Assembly (NCBI RefSeq): GCF_907165205.1
Contig: NC_058193.1
Location: 992,001-1,056,000, forward strand
DNA: 64,000 bases
DNA from: Coccinella septempunctata
Taxonomy: Eukaryota > Arthropoda > Insecta > Coleoptera > Coccinellidae
Direction: 5' to 3'
Part shown: positions 30,700 through 42,236 of the stretch, one piece after another
Layout: each line of letters opens with the position of its first letter
Numbering within the stretch: position 1 is the first letter of the stretch
Notes under the pieces: generated by a model
The model's input: only the letters and a program-made list of their open reading frames with translations
What the model was told of the DNA's origin: nothing
Databases searched by the model: none
Position numbers and translations under genes: made by a program

Positions 30700-32374
30700 A
30701 TTTCTATATCTTATGTTGGCGTTGTGGACATCAGATCTATACCTCAGCTTGTTGAAGAGATAAGGTGGACTTTTCTTTAAAATTATTTTGTGAAAAGTGC
30801 AGAAGGCATAAACAACATTCTCAGAGACCCATAAGCTTTGGCAATCATTCTCTCTAGATGTTCACGAAATTTCATCGAGTTACCCAAAACCAAATCCAAG
30901 TCTCGAGCTCTAGCCACAAAACTAATGACATTATCTGAAATAGTCAGTTTAAGATTGTCTTAAACAATTCTCTTATTGTTCTTGGCGCCGAAAGCGAGTG
31001 TAAAAGATTTATTGCTATTCAGATTCAGACCATGTTTCCTTGCAATATCCCATTGCCGGTTCAATTTCTCGTTCAGTTTGATAACTGCAATATTCAATTC
31101 ATCAATGAAGAAATCAAGATAGAGTTGGAAATCATCAGCATACATGTACACTTTGCATTGATTAATGAACTTTGTAAATTGTCTGGTGTACAAGATAGTG
31201 TATAGGCCCAAGAAATATGAGAATGACCACTGAGATATGACTCCCCACATACTAAAAAATAAATTGGTATAGCAAAAAGAGTATCATGCCTGAGCTTTAC
31301 TGAAGTCGAGCAAAAGGAAAGCTGAACATTTAGATTCATCGATTGACTGCAAAATATCATCAGTTACATCAAGAGAGTACTAGAGGTTCTGTAACCTGAT
31401 CGAAAACCAGATTTATCATCAGGAAGTATCTTATTACAGTCGAGGTACTCATCAAGTGGAACAGCCATTATCTTTTCGATTAGTTTGAACAACGCCAACA
31501 AAATGCTTATTGGTCTGAGATCAGATAGATCTTTAGAATTACTTGTCTTTGGGATAGGAACAACCGGTGCACGCTTCCACGACTTGGGAAACTTTGAACT
31601 TAGCAATATTGAATTGAAAATGTTAACAATGCTAGGGAGGATATAGGGATAGCAAATTTAAACAAAGGAAATTGAAATACTGTTATAACCTGGAGCACTG
31701 TTCTTACATTTTTTTAGAGGATAAAGAACAGTTTCCTCATCAACCAGCCGAAAACGAAACTGATCCGAACCTATAGGATTGTTCTTATAAAAGTCTATAA
31801 CTAAAGAATCGCTATCACTATTCGCAAAACTGAGAAAGTACTTAAACATTCAATTCATCAGGCCTGTCCCTACCTCTCATTGACGTTTTTATCTCATCTG
31901 TCATCCACGGCGCATACCTCTTAGAAACTCGAATCTCTCTCGGAGAGTTTATCGAAGCAGTTCGACCAAAATTTCAATGAGAGGCTTGATCTTTTCATCC
32001 ACATCATATGTATGAACTATCCTCGGCATATCATCAAACAACAATTTCTCATCAAAACCTTTACAATCCCTAATTGTGAAAATTCGTGGCTCAACGTTAA
32101 GCTTTTCAATTTTTATTGCACAACCAATGCATCATAGTAAGAAAAATCTGAAGGGCAAATGAATGTGAAACCAATTACATATAGCATTGTTATTGCACAA
32201 AATGACATCGATCAAAGATTCAGAGTTAGCTGTTATATGAGTTCGCTCCCTAATGAGTTGCTGCATGCGAATAGAAGAAAGCATTGAAGAAAAGTCCCTG
32301 ACTGAAGGTGAATTTGTCTCGAGGAAATTAATATTAACATCGCCAACAAAGAAAACATTTGAACACAACAACAA
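30700..32374 (-). pseudogene. Decayed LINE (Jockey/I group), minus strand
   Basis: Fragments in several frames follow LINE order. Endonuclease: FFVGDVNINFLE and SLIDVILCNN at 32132-32374. A linker and fingers: VLYPLKKCKNSAPGYNSIS near 31690, and FPKSWKRAPVVPIPKTSN with LRPISILLALFKLIEKI at 31430-31606. Palm: VYMYADDFQLYLDF near 31110-31150. Many frameshifts; dead. Both ends are diffuse. Confidence 0.75.
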
Positions 32375-33106
32375 TGAATTACCTATATAGATTCGAAAGC
32401 ATCACTGAAAAGTCTATATGGTATATGAGGTGGTTTATATATGTGACGGCTGAAAATAGGTGTGAACATAAAGTTAAGATTAGCCGGCTAAACTTGAGTT
32501 TAGCTTCGGGGATTTGCTAATGTTAGTTTCTTATATCTTCAGCCGGCTAAACTTAAGAGTAACCACAGCCCATCGTCTAAAAATGTAGAAGGTAATAGAA
32601 AAGAAGAAAAGTATTGGCAAGGCTTGAGGGGCGGAAATTTTCGGCAATTAAAAAAATTTTAAGAAATAGTAATATACTCTAACTATTAATGCAATTCATG
32701 TTTTGTATGATTTTCACATATTTTTAATAACAGAAAAGCATTCCGTTTAACAGTTGAGAAATCTAGAATGAACATACATATTCTCCATTCACTTTTATTT
32801 TAGCACTCGGTTGGCCACGAAATAATTTTCTCAAGTTTTTGTAACCAGAACGGAGTAAGGTTGGCACTCATGAAATGTCGTTAATATCATAACGCCGTTG
32901 CCACAACTAATATCAATTAATATTACGAAAATGCCGAAACTGATTGAAAAAGAGGGAAGACAAGGTTTCAGGAAGTGCTATCTAAAATTCATTCAAATAG
33001 TAGATAACCCTGATATTCTAAAATCTACAATACGTCAGGCGGTAGCAAACATATTCAATGTAAGTAAATTTATATAATGTTTCATCTGAATCTAAACGAC
33101 TTATAA
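32375..33106. other. Intron 4 spacer with a small inverted repeat
   Basis: AGCCGGCTAAACTTGAG near 32485 and AGCCGGCTAAACTTAAG near 32542 recur as direct near-copies; otherwise nothing was seen. Confidence 0.45.
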
Positions 33107-35038
33107 TATAATAAGAAAAAGCTTGACATACTTTATACCCTCAAGACTTTCAATCAAAGCTATAATGAGGAATACAAAAAAGTGAAAAGGGAATATGACT
33201 CTATCTTGAGAAAACAGAAATGCCAAGTATACAAAGGAAAAATACTTACTTCAGATAATAAAAGCAAAAGTCTATGGCAATGTGTGAAGGATATCAAAGG
33301 AGCGGAAAGCAGAGAGTCAATACGGTTAGAGGGAAATCCAAAACAAATAGCAACTGATTTCAATCATCATTTCTCTACAGCGGCATTAGAACTCATAAAC
33401 AGAATGAGGGATGTTCCTTTCACACATAATATTGAACGTGTAACTGAAAAACTCATCTTCAGACAAATAACTGAAAATGAGGTGCTATTGGCTTGTTCCA
33501 AGTTAAAAAATAAAGATAGTTGTGGCATAGATGGTATTTCTAATAGAGTTATCAAGAGCTCCATAGACTTAATACTTCAACCACTAACATATATTATCAA
33601 CAATATGCTAACCTATGGAATATTCCCACAGCAATTAAAAGAAGCAAAGGTAATACCGATTTATAAGAAAGGAGATGCTAATGAAATGTCTAATTATAGG
33701 CCGGTTAGTATATTACCATCCTTTTCGAAAATATTTGAATTGATAATTGCAGATCAACTTCTGGAATTTCTCTTGGAGAAAGATATATTAGCATCCTCAC
33801 AACATGCCTATATTAAAGGAAAATCAACAAATACTGCCATTTATGATTTCATAGTAGAGATAGTGGAGGCATTTGAAGAAAAAGATCTGACCATGGGCAT
33901 TTTCCTAGACCTATCAAAAGCTTTTGATAGCCTATCACATCAACATCTAGTGCATAAAATGGAACAACTTGGGGTGAGAGACAAGTCATCTGATCTGATA
34001 AATTCATATCTACAAAATAGAAAACAATACGTTTACATAGAGAAACCTGAAGGGCAAGCTTTATCAGATGCTGAAGAACTGAAACTAGGAGTACCACAAG
34101 GAAGTATTTTGGGGCCACTATTATTCATTATCTATCTCAATGATATTGAAGATTGTATCAGGAATAAGAACTTCACATCTTTGACAAATTATGCAGATGA
34201 CACAAATATTCTTATCAAAGCAAAAGAATATAATGAATTGATACAGAGGACATCAGAAGTGGTGGAAAACATCAAAGAATGGTTTTTAAAAAATAAACTG
34301 CATATGAATGAAGGGAAAACTAATGCAATACTGTTCAAGTCTACACATTCAACTTTTGAGACCCCAAAGGAGGTTATGATAACAGCAAGAACACAAGAAC
34401 TAACTTCATTCACGAAGTTTTTAGGAATTTACGTGGATGATACACTGAGGTGGGAGGAACATATTTCAAACCTGGGAAGCAGCCTGGCCTCAGTCTGCTA
34501 CTCTTTAAGTGTACTGGCGAGATATCTGGATAACTTCTCCATGAAAACCATCTATCATGCGGTATTTGAGTCAAAAGCAAGGTATGGAATCATGTTTTAT
34601 GGCCATGCATCTAAATCAATGCAAATATCCATCCTCCAGAAAAGAGCACTCCGAATTATTCTCAAACTGGGATACAGAGAATCATGCAGAGGAAAATTTA
34701 GAGAAAATGGAATTTTGACTATCACAGCAATGCACATACAGGAATGTCTGATTTTTGTATTCAAAAACAAGAACCTTTTTGAATTGAACTCATCCAACAT
34801 ATATAACACAAGGAAAACAAATCTAAAATATCCAATTCACAGAAGAACATCTACAGAGAAAGGACCCAAATACAAATGTATAAAATATTTCAACATAATG
34901 CCAGACACAATAAAGAATGAAACTAGACCAAAGAATTATAAGAAACAAATATACAAGATGCTGCTCAACATAGAACCCTATAATGTTGAAGAATTTTTCA
35001 ACGCGGCTAAAGATTGGAAGGATAATACAGCTGGATAG
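33107..35038 (+). pseudogene. LINE reverse transcriptase, open but lacking endonuclease
   Basis: The frame is open from 33107 to TAG 35036-35038 with no native start, because the 5' part is absent. Residues (counted from 33182) include CGIDGISNRVI (about 115), NYRPVSILPSFSKIFE (about 165), FLDLSKAFDSLSHQHLVHKM (about 240), GVPQGSILGPLLF (about 305), the catalytic LTNYADDTNIL (about 335), and a thumb-like LGIYVDDTLRWEEHI. It resembles the CR1/L2 or Jockey assemblage; the clade was not determined. The lack of stops suggests a recent, 5'-truncated insertion in Ipo13 intron 4. Confidence 0.85.
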
Positions 35039-35155
35039 CAGACTCTGTGCTTTTGATTTTTCTTTTTTGACGTAATTTCATTTCAAAGTTTACTTTAGTA
35101 ACATTGTAACTTTTATCTGAAATAAATATTATCTTATCTTATCTTATCTTAATAC
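33107..35155 (+). mobile_element. 5'-truncated LINE with (ATCTT)n tail
   Basis: It starts inside the region between endonuclease and reverse transcriptase and ends in four TCTTA units at about 35128-35150, a short tandem tail typical of several LINE clades. The coding part is open (next entry). The endonuclease is missing, so the copy is dead on arrival. Confidence 0.85.
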
Positions 35156-37540
35156 TTAAGCTAAATGTTTCCACCTTCAGAAGGATTGTGAATGAAGAGT
35201 ATGACAAAGAATTTCCTTCTATTGAAAAACCCAAAAAAGTGGTGACATTTGAGAATTTTATTTTAGGGTAAACGAATGCGAAAAGTTACTACAGGATTTT
35301 CGAAGAAGTATTAAGATAAACAGCCACAAATACGAGCCATTTGTCCTGTTAATTGTTAATTCATGTAAACATGTAAAATTTTCGTTCGTGAAGTTCCTCT
35401 TGCCTTGAAACTTCCTTTAATTATTTTGTCTTCTGCAAAGTGGATTTTTGTTGAAGAATTTAACATTTTTGTAATTATCCGTTAATTGCTTCGAGAGATA
35501 CCCATTTCCTACCATTACAGATGCATTTAATATTCGTCTTCAACTTTTAGCCAGAGGAGATGACCAACATTAACTCTCCTCAAGCTACTGCATATTATGT
35601 GTCAATAATTCAATAGTAAAAATAAATATTTTTAAAAACTGATCACTTCTATTTTACTATCAAAATAGTGGATTTGGTATGCCTTCAATCAGTTTGTATA
35701 AACATCAATTTTGTTCGTCACATATTTTCGATTTCATATTTTCCGAAGTGATTCGACAATGTGATAAAATACATAATTACTGAGGCTTTTACGTAGAACG
35801 GACAACATAGCGCTGATTTAAAACCTGAAAATGTTTTGAAAAGCGTCATAATAGTCCAAGATCCCAGAGCGACAAGACATAACTTATTTCTGTACAGTCT
35901 TCCGGTTGGTTCAGACTTTAGTGCATACCGGGACTCTATCAAGATCTGGTGAGAGTTATGCGTTCATTTTGTTCTAATGTTTCACCCAATTGCTATAACA
36001 CTCTGGGCAAGATTTTCACTAAATTAAAAGACCCTGTTATAATAGAGAAAGGTCAGGTTTAATTTACGAAATAAATTGCAATGATTGTGATGAGGTCACA
36101 AAAGTCACAATATTTAAGATGCAGGGAGGGATTGTATGTGCTCGAAAGACAACAGCATTATCAGCGCACGCTCGAGCGTGTAAGCATATAATAATTTTGA
36201 AGAAGTTGAGATATTAGACTATGAGAAAAATTGGTTCAGAAGGAATTTTAAATAAATGCTTTATATAAAAAGAACACCTAATACTGTAAATTATAGGAAA
36301 GACTTGGGTGGGCTTAATTCGTCATATTTGGGTTTGATCGAAAAAATTAAATTATGATAGTAGGAATATATGTTTTTAGAATGTATGTGTATCGGACCGA
36401 CTTGTCCGCCTCCATATGTCATGATAAAATTGTTGACTGTTGATAGATTAATTTATATGCCTATTTAAATGATTTTCTTTCAATCGCAGCACATCGATTG
36501 TGAATGCTTTGTTTTCTAATTATTCGGTTTTGGTAGTTTATGACTATATTCTAGTTGGAATGTATTTTAATGTAGATACTTTTAATAGTTTATTCTGAAG
36601 GTGAGTCGCATCTCTTTTGATTACCTACTTTTTAGTGTGTTGTTCGTGTTTTTTCAGGTATTTATTTGAGATTTCTGATTCTGTGACATTGCTTTATCTT
36701 TTCAATTGATTTAACATCTTTTTCATACACCATACACTCATGATTGACATTGTCTATTTTAGCTTGATAAAGGCTACCTATTAGCCGAAACGTCGCTTGA
36801 AGAATAATAAATGTAAAGATGTTCCTGCAACCGTTAATTTCCACCCTCTGTTGGAAATTTTGGAACGAAATATAGAATTGGAATAAATTAGATTGTAACG
36901 ACGTATCCTCGCCATCTATTCTTTTAAGAGGAAAATAGCAAACCCACCCTGATGGCTTCGAGTCGAAGACAAAGTTCCGTGTTATCTGGAGTGTTAGCGA
37001 CAACCAGTGAAAGAAGTGTTACGGAATCGTTTGCCAGCCAGAACTAAGACTCACACTTAATGGGCAATGAAGTCGGGGCTCAGTTTCAAAACTACGGGAT
37101 TGTGGGTTGGGGAAAAAAAGCAAGACGTTGGGAAACGGTTCTCTACTCTGTTTAGGATAAGGGAAAAGTGTGCACAATTGTTCACCACTCTGGTTTGTGC
37201 TTCCAACGGGTTTGCACGCCAGTCAGAAAATCGTACTCCTAGAAGTGGTAGAACTAGGTATAATAAGAAGTTGAAACAGAGGTTCCCCATCAAAAGTACG
37301 TCTTACTTCTGGTCTCGGTGAACTGAAGTTGTCTCCAGCGGTTGTTCTGGCACTAGCCACTTGTTGAGCGGTTAAATTCAAGGTGGCGCACCTCAACTTA
37401 AACGATAAGAACAAAAAAGAACGAGAAAAAATAAAACCTGGCTATAAGCCTATCTCTACACGTTCTCTAAATAGAAATAACTTCAAGAATCACTCGAACT
37501 AAAAGCTTAAGAGAAAATAGAATACTCTATCGTTGTTCGG
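35156..37540. other. Intron 4, mostly featureless
   Basis: No gene is supported. A Penelope-type GCCGAAACGTCG motif lies at 36762-36797. The GC-richer block 37019-37540 could be an LTR fragment (TGTTACGG start), but no second copy or matching end was seen. Confidence 0.4.
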
Positions 37541-37548
37541 CCTAGACT

Positions 37549-39136
37549 AAGCATGGGCAAAGTGCGGCCCGCGGGCCAGGTCCGGCCCACGTGAAAGTCT
37601 AATCCGGCCCGCGTCAAGTTTGACTGCCTTAGATAAGGGAAACCAATGTCACCTAATACCTAGTTGTCTCAAAGCGTAAGTTGCGTCCTGTTTATTACCA
37701 TCTTGAAATGTTGAAGATTATACATCGAAGACGACCACCAATTTGTTATTCAAATTGCGTAGAGTTGTGCTCGAGGTTCAACCTTAGTACTGCGTGTGCA
37801 TCTGGCTGCTGCTGGCATTATTTCTTGTAACTGCGCAGATGATCGACTTTAGATAGTATCCACAGAAAAAGCAAAAGTCGCCAAATCTCCTTCGATGTTC
37901 CAACTACTGCATCACAGAACACAAGTAATGATGCATGGAATCCAAAAGTTGCAACGAACGGCTTGTTGCTGAGCTCCAAACATGAAGGCAGTATTCAAGT
38001 GTGATTAATACATGAAAATTTATTCAACTATTCGATTCTGCGTAGTTTGAATCGATTAAGTAACGGTTTCCTTTTAAATGAAAATTTTTGAGCTTTAAGA
38101 ACTAATCATTGGATTTCCATTAATTTTACTTTAGCAAAGTTTGCGCGCACCTTAGCATAGGTGTAGTATTCGAATCTTCTCAATTCTAAACTAAATTATT
38201 TTGGATTTGCTTGGGAGTCTTCGGACCTCGAGTTATAGCAGTCAACAGCACGGTTACTGGGATGATGATATTATGCTCGCGGTGGTCAGTAACGAATCAA
38301 GCATTTAAATTTTCGTTTGGTGCGTTGTCAACGTCTGTGTAATTCGAAGTATTTTTGGCCTTTTGATTTTCATTGATGAGAGCAATAAAAATATCACACA
38401 TTTTTTAAAAATTTCAAGAAACAAACAATCACGTCCTTCAAAGTACCTTTGACTAATATTTACAACATTACTACTGGAGGGAGGAGCACCAAATATGACG
38501 GACGGAATCTGGTATCGTGGGCATATTTAATGAATAATCATAATATCTCGGGAACAACTGCATATTGTTATGTGAACAGGTGTTTTCCACTATGAAACTA
38601 TGAATAGCAGCGTAAGCAACCGACTATAAATGTGCCTACAGATTACTCTAACGTGACGTGGGCCCATGTCATAATGCGCATGATTCAAAAATCTAACATC
38701 GGATTTTGCGCGGAAGCGTTCAATGTGGGAATGTGGGAATACACGTGTCAACGTCACGTCTGACTAATTTAACGCTTCCGCCCAAAATCCTATGTTAGAT
38801 TTTTGAATCATGCGCATTATGACTTGGGCCCACGTCACGTGAGAGTAATCTGTTGGCACCTTTAGTGACCAGCTTTTAGTATCATCACTGCCAATTTCTA
38901 CCAGAATTCTTAGAAGCTCAATCACAGTTTCATTTTTCACATACTCCTTCGTATCCTACCGAACAATAATTAATTTTTGTAATTTTTTTTTTTACTTTTC
39001 TAGGATGTAAGTCATGTTTGATGTAAAAACGTAATAAAATTAATCACTTGTAAAAATGTGTATTTTTCATTTTTTTTGGCCCACTTAGGTATTTTTTCAT
39101 TTTATCTGGCCCTCCCCTCAAAAAGTTTGCCCATGC
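37549..39136. mobile_element. Non-autonomous hAT-like transposon with 8 bp duplication
   Basis: CCTAGACT occurs exactly at 37541-37548 and 39137-39144. The ends are AAGCATGGGCAAA...GCGGCCCGCGGGCC on the left and GGCCCTCCCCTC...TTTGCCCATGC on the right, so GCATGGGCAAA is the inverted terminus. Eight-base duplications and GGCC-rich ends are typical of hAT elements. No transposase was seen in 1588 bp. A MITE (38633-38859) is nested inside. Confidence 0.9.
38633..38859. mobile_element. MITE with ~85 bp inverted arms
   Basis: GTGCCTACAGATTACTCT at the left and the complement of AGAGTAATCTGTTGGCAC at the right. The arms continue through GTGGGCCCA, CATAATGCGCATGATTCAAA and AACGCTTCCG. Nested in the hAT-like element. 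Confidence 0.88.
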
Positions 39137-40090
39137 CCTAGACTCTTTATACGAAATTCAGAACTAATAGGAATGAATGGATCATCAATAAATACTGAAT
39201 CACCACCAATTAACGAATCGAATACTCAGTACAGAAATATCAGAATGAATGGACCAGCGCTAGGACATCTTCTTTTGAAAGTCAGTGAAATTCGAGTCGA
39301 TGAAGATGTCTTGACTTCTGCTTATCGGTACTAGCGAACAAAACTCTCCCAATTCAGGATGTATTTCAGAATATATATTCATATCAGCGGGTAGTATGCA
39401 TCTGAATTAATTCTTATTTTGTTTTTCAGAACTGAAAAAGGAATAAATCCGGTCCGGAATGTATACGGTTCCGCTCAGGAAACAATAGTTGGTTCATGTT
39501 GGTCCTACTTTGAATGAATTCAATAAATCTATAACCAAGTTTTCTCCTTTGAAGTAGTGTAACTCTTCCAACAAAATGTTTTCAGACATACTTCCATGGA
39601 AGCTTCTCTTATTTTGAGCTTCTGAACCTATATCCAAATTTATTTTCACTAATCCAAATATTGAAGTTTAATCCATTTTATCACATTTGTCATCAAGTAG
39701 GTATTTATTGAACCATACACAACACTCACAGATATATTTTCCGAATTACGATTTCGAATTTTGAATATAAAAGCATCATTATATTCATACATATCTGAAT
39801 TAATAATGTATAAAGTTTTCAAAAAATATGGGCAGTTCTCAAAATATTTTCGAGAAAACCGGAAATTGAGAAATGAATAGTCAGGAACTGGAGCTATACC
39901 ATTTCATTTTGAAAACCAGCTGAATCTACAATTTTTTTTGTAAAACGGTATGTCCGTAATAACTTGCGTATGTTTGATAGTTGTTCTGATAAGTGTATGC
40001 AGCATTAATCTCGCAAATCCATTCTTCACACAGTCAAAAGTATGTAGCTTACCCTTATCTTGATCTGTTTTTACAACAGACAAAACAATA

Positions 40091-40230
40091 AGGCCAGGCG
40101 CAAATAGAAACGCAGGTTGGTGAGGTGACGCAGCTTTTTCCAGCGCTGTATGTACTATCTGAGAAGTCACTGTCACACTTTAGTTGAGAGGTCACCTCAC
40201 TAACCTGCGTTTCTATTTGTGCCTGGGCTG
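40091..40230. mobile_element. MITE with ~43 bp arms in intron 4
   Basis: GCGCAAATAGAAACGCAGGT on the left is complemented by ACCTGCGTTTCTATTTGTGC on the right, within arms that also share GAGGTGAC. The remaining 39145-40369 has no supported feature. Confidence 0.85.
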
Positions 40231-40369
40231 AATGTTGTTTGCAAAGAAGGAATGCCATGAAAAAGTCAGAGTTAAATCCCAGCTCTGTCTAATTTTGTCA
40301 GATTACACTGGATTCAACTTTGCACCTGAATAGTACAATCAAGCTGGGGTTTCATTAAATTTTCCTTAC

Positions 40370-40488
40370 CCTGCATTTGGTGAAGGTTGTATACACATCA
40401 GGGAAAATTTGTTTATATCTCGAACTGCAGAAATCAAAGCAGTGAGACTGTCTTTTCTTGTTTGGGCAGGTAATAAAGTAGTTTTGAA
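40370..40488 (-). CDS. Ipo13: Ipo13 exon 4
   Basis: It encodes FKTTLLPAQTRKDSL to PSPNAG. It continues the conserved PEEF junction from exon 3 and ends with two bases of a split glycine codon (phase 2) before GTAAGG. It is followed by the 13 kb intron 4. Confidence 0.88.
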
Positions 40489-40545
40489 CTGAAAATTGAA
40501 GATTTAAGTCTTACTTGGAGTGAAAAAGGGATATAAACTACTCAC

Positions 40546-40698
40546 TTCCTCTGGGATTACATTTAGTATTTCTAAGAGAATACATATAACTCTTTCTGGC
40601 TGAAGTTGTGGTAAATTCTGAGGTTGAAAACTGTACACCAAATCCTCAAAAGCAGTTTTCCAGAATGATGTTATAGTATGGATTATAAATGATGCAAA
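40546..40698 (-). CDS. Ipo13: Ipo13 exon 3
   Basis: Acceptor ATATTTCAG is followed by 51 codons from FASFIIHTIT to ILNVIPEE. An upstream open stretch to 40797 was dropped because the family alignment joins RLCIA directly to FASFII at this acceptor. Donor GTGAG, phase 0. Confidence 0.88.
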
Positions 40699-40905
40699 CT
40701 GAAATATATCAACATCATTAATAGTTAGAATAATCTGTTTTAAATTCATCCAATTATTATTGATAACTTGTGTATCTTTGAACCTATAATACAATTTCTT
40801 GGCAATTTTTATGAATATCCTGAAGCTGGGAATTTAGTACATAATACTACCATGCACTATTATCTATAATAGTGAAAGTGATAATGAAACTTGAGAAACA
40901 CTTAC

Positions 40906-41073
40906 CGCTATACATAACCGATTCAAAACAATTTTTGGACCTGTTGCAAATTTGACTATCAATTTAAGCATATTTTCTTTGAAGTTTCCATATTCTGGTT
41001 CAGGTATTTCGTCCCAATTTCTCATCAATTTCAAATGTAGGGTTGAGGCAGCAAAAAAATGAACTTGCGAAGA
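40906..41073 (-). CDS. Ipo13: Ipo13 exon 2
   Basis: Acceptor TTGTAG is followed by 56 codons starting SSQVHFFAASTLHLK and ending KIVLNRLCIA, matching the importin-13 segment with the IVLTRLCVA-like end. Donor GTAAG lies at 40901-40905. Phase 0 at both ends. Confidence 0.9.
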
Positions 41074-41126
41074 CTACAAGTGAATTGACATTCAAATATT
41101 CAAGTGCTGTAGAATACCAATCTTAC

Positions 41127-41279
41127 CCTAGGTGTACTTAGAATATCCCACACTATAGACCAAGCTTGTGGGGAGTTCTGAAGATCATTCAACCATTCAT
41201 GAACGTGTTTTTGCTCAAATGAATCAGAATTATAAAACAAATTAACTGCCTTTTCTACATTTCCTACATTAAAATCCAT
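41127..41279 (-). CDS. Ipo13: Ipo13 exon 1 (start codon)
   Basis: It encodes 51 residues from ATG at 41277-41279 (MDFNVGNVEKAV...) to STPR. This is the importin-beta N-terminal helix that begins the Ran-binding arch; the NSPQAWSIVWDIL stretch matches the family SPQAW signature. A TTG further upstream is in frame but the methionine fits the family start. The donor is GTAAG (plus CTTAC 41122-41126), phase 0. Confidence 0.9.
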
Positions 41280-41475
41280 TTCTGGAAATTTCAAGTTTCT
41301 TATTTTTAAATATTACTACCAGACATTTCAGTTCATGTTAGAATTGAATTTATTTATTTATTTCATGCTAGTTTTGAAACCCTCAGCGAGTACTGTTTTC
41401 TGTTCAACATCTGATCTGCACCACAGAATACAAATAAAATCGGCATCACACCATCACAGTATCACAGACCACAGA

Positions 41476-41498
41476 CAAAGAGTAACTCTTTCTCTTTG
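41476..41498. mobile_element. 23 bp CAAAG mini-insertion (a)
   Basis: Starts CAAAGAGTAAC, ends CTCTTTG, flanked by CCACAGA at 41469-41475 and 41499-41505 (7 bp, exact). About 200 bp upstream of the Ipo13 ATG. Confidence 0.75.
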
Positions 41499-41573
41499 CC
41501 ACAGACTTAGGCAAAGAAAAATGGACTGACTGCCAATTCACAATGATGTTAATGGTTATTGTAATGTTAACGG

Positions 41574-41593
41574 CAAAGAGTAACAACTCTTTG
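41574..41593. mobile_element. 20 bp CAAAG mini-insertion (b)
   Basis: CAAAGAGTAACAACTCTTTG flanked by GTTAACGG at 41566-41573 and 41594-41601 (8 bp, exact). The opposite arm of the foldback (about 41747-41770) lacks the insertion and one copy of the repeat, showing the empty site. Confidence 0.85.
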
Positions 41594-42059
41594 GTTAACG
41601 GTGAGCTACAATGTAAACGCTTAAATAATAATAAATAATAGAGCTACTACGATACTGTTCACATCAATGTTTATGTCAAGCGTAATGTTGATGATAATGA
41701 TAAATATTTCTTGAATTTATTATTATTTAAGCGTTAACACCGTAGCTCACTTTTAACATTACCATTACCACTAACATCTCTCTGGGTCCGTATCAGAGAT
41801 ATATTCTATATCTCTGGTCCGTATATACACTTTGGTTCACAGATTACAGAGTGCTTTGGTTACTTCTGGCGTATGGTCCGTATATACACATTTGGTAACC
41901 GAAAGTTACCAGAGCGGTTACTCTGGTGACTGATATTGAACCAAATTGTCAGGAATTCGACATATACGGACCGCCCACTTACTAACCAGAAGTAACCAAA
42001 GTGTATATACGGACCACAGCCCTGGTTAGTAAGTGGGCTACCTGACAATTTGGTTCAAT

Positions 42060-42080
42060 CAAAGATTAAGTTCCTCTTTG
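42060..42080. mobile_element. 21 bp CAAAG mini-insertion (c)
   Basis: CAAAGATTAAG...CCTCTTTG flanked by GTTCAAT at 42053-42059 and 42081-42087 (8 bp if the terminal G is counted). The opposite arm at 41931-41945 reads straight through GATATTGAACCAAA without it. Confidence 0.85.
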
Positions 42081-42210
42081 GTTCAATATCAGTCACCAGA
42101 GTAACCGCTCTGGTAACTTTCGGTTACCAAATGTGTATATTCGTGTTCTGTGGTGTATATACGGACCATACGCATCATTGTGAATTGGCAGTGATCCATC
42201 AACCTAAAAT

Positions 42211-42236
42211 CAAAGAGTAACAACTCTCACTCTTTG
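42211..42236. mobile_element. 26 bp CAAAG mini-insertion (d)
   Basis: CAAAGAGTAACAACTCTCAC then TCTTTG, flanked by CTAAAAT at 42204-42210 and 42237-42243 (7 bp, exact). Confidence 0.78.

Larger units (their letters stand above)
5668..41279 (-). other. Ipo13: Importin-13 gene (nuclear transport receptor), 10 exons visible, 3' end off window
   Basis: This is the gene span of an importin-beta family karyopherin that carries cargo in both directions through the nuclear pore under Ran control. The ten exons join in phase to 2100 bp (700 codons) starting MDFNVGNVEKAVNLFY. The translation follows importin-13 along its length: the N-terminal VENVEKAL-like helix, ILNVIPEEF, the tryptophan and DISDT-containing segment, and the GPQPLLVIMQ region. 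The family is about 960 residues, so roughly 250 C-terminal residues lie beyond position 1. Introns 1, 3, 5 and 6 are 53-59 bp and intron 2 is 207 bp. Introns 4 (13.0 kb), 7 (9.7 kb), 8 (2.4 kb), 9 (7.9 kb) and 10 (over 5.6 kb) are long; all but intron 8 carry recognisable transposons. Transportin-3 is the nearest alternative family but fits less well. Confidence 0.88.

Noticed and set aside
37019..37540. Possible solo LTR (TGTTACGG start)
   Set aside because: No matching end, duplication or second copy was found in the window.
40699..40797. Upstream extension of Ipo13 exon 3
   Set aside because: Open, but the family alignment joins exon 2 directly to FASFII at the acceptor near 40699, so this part is intron.
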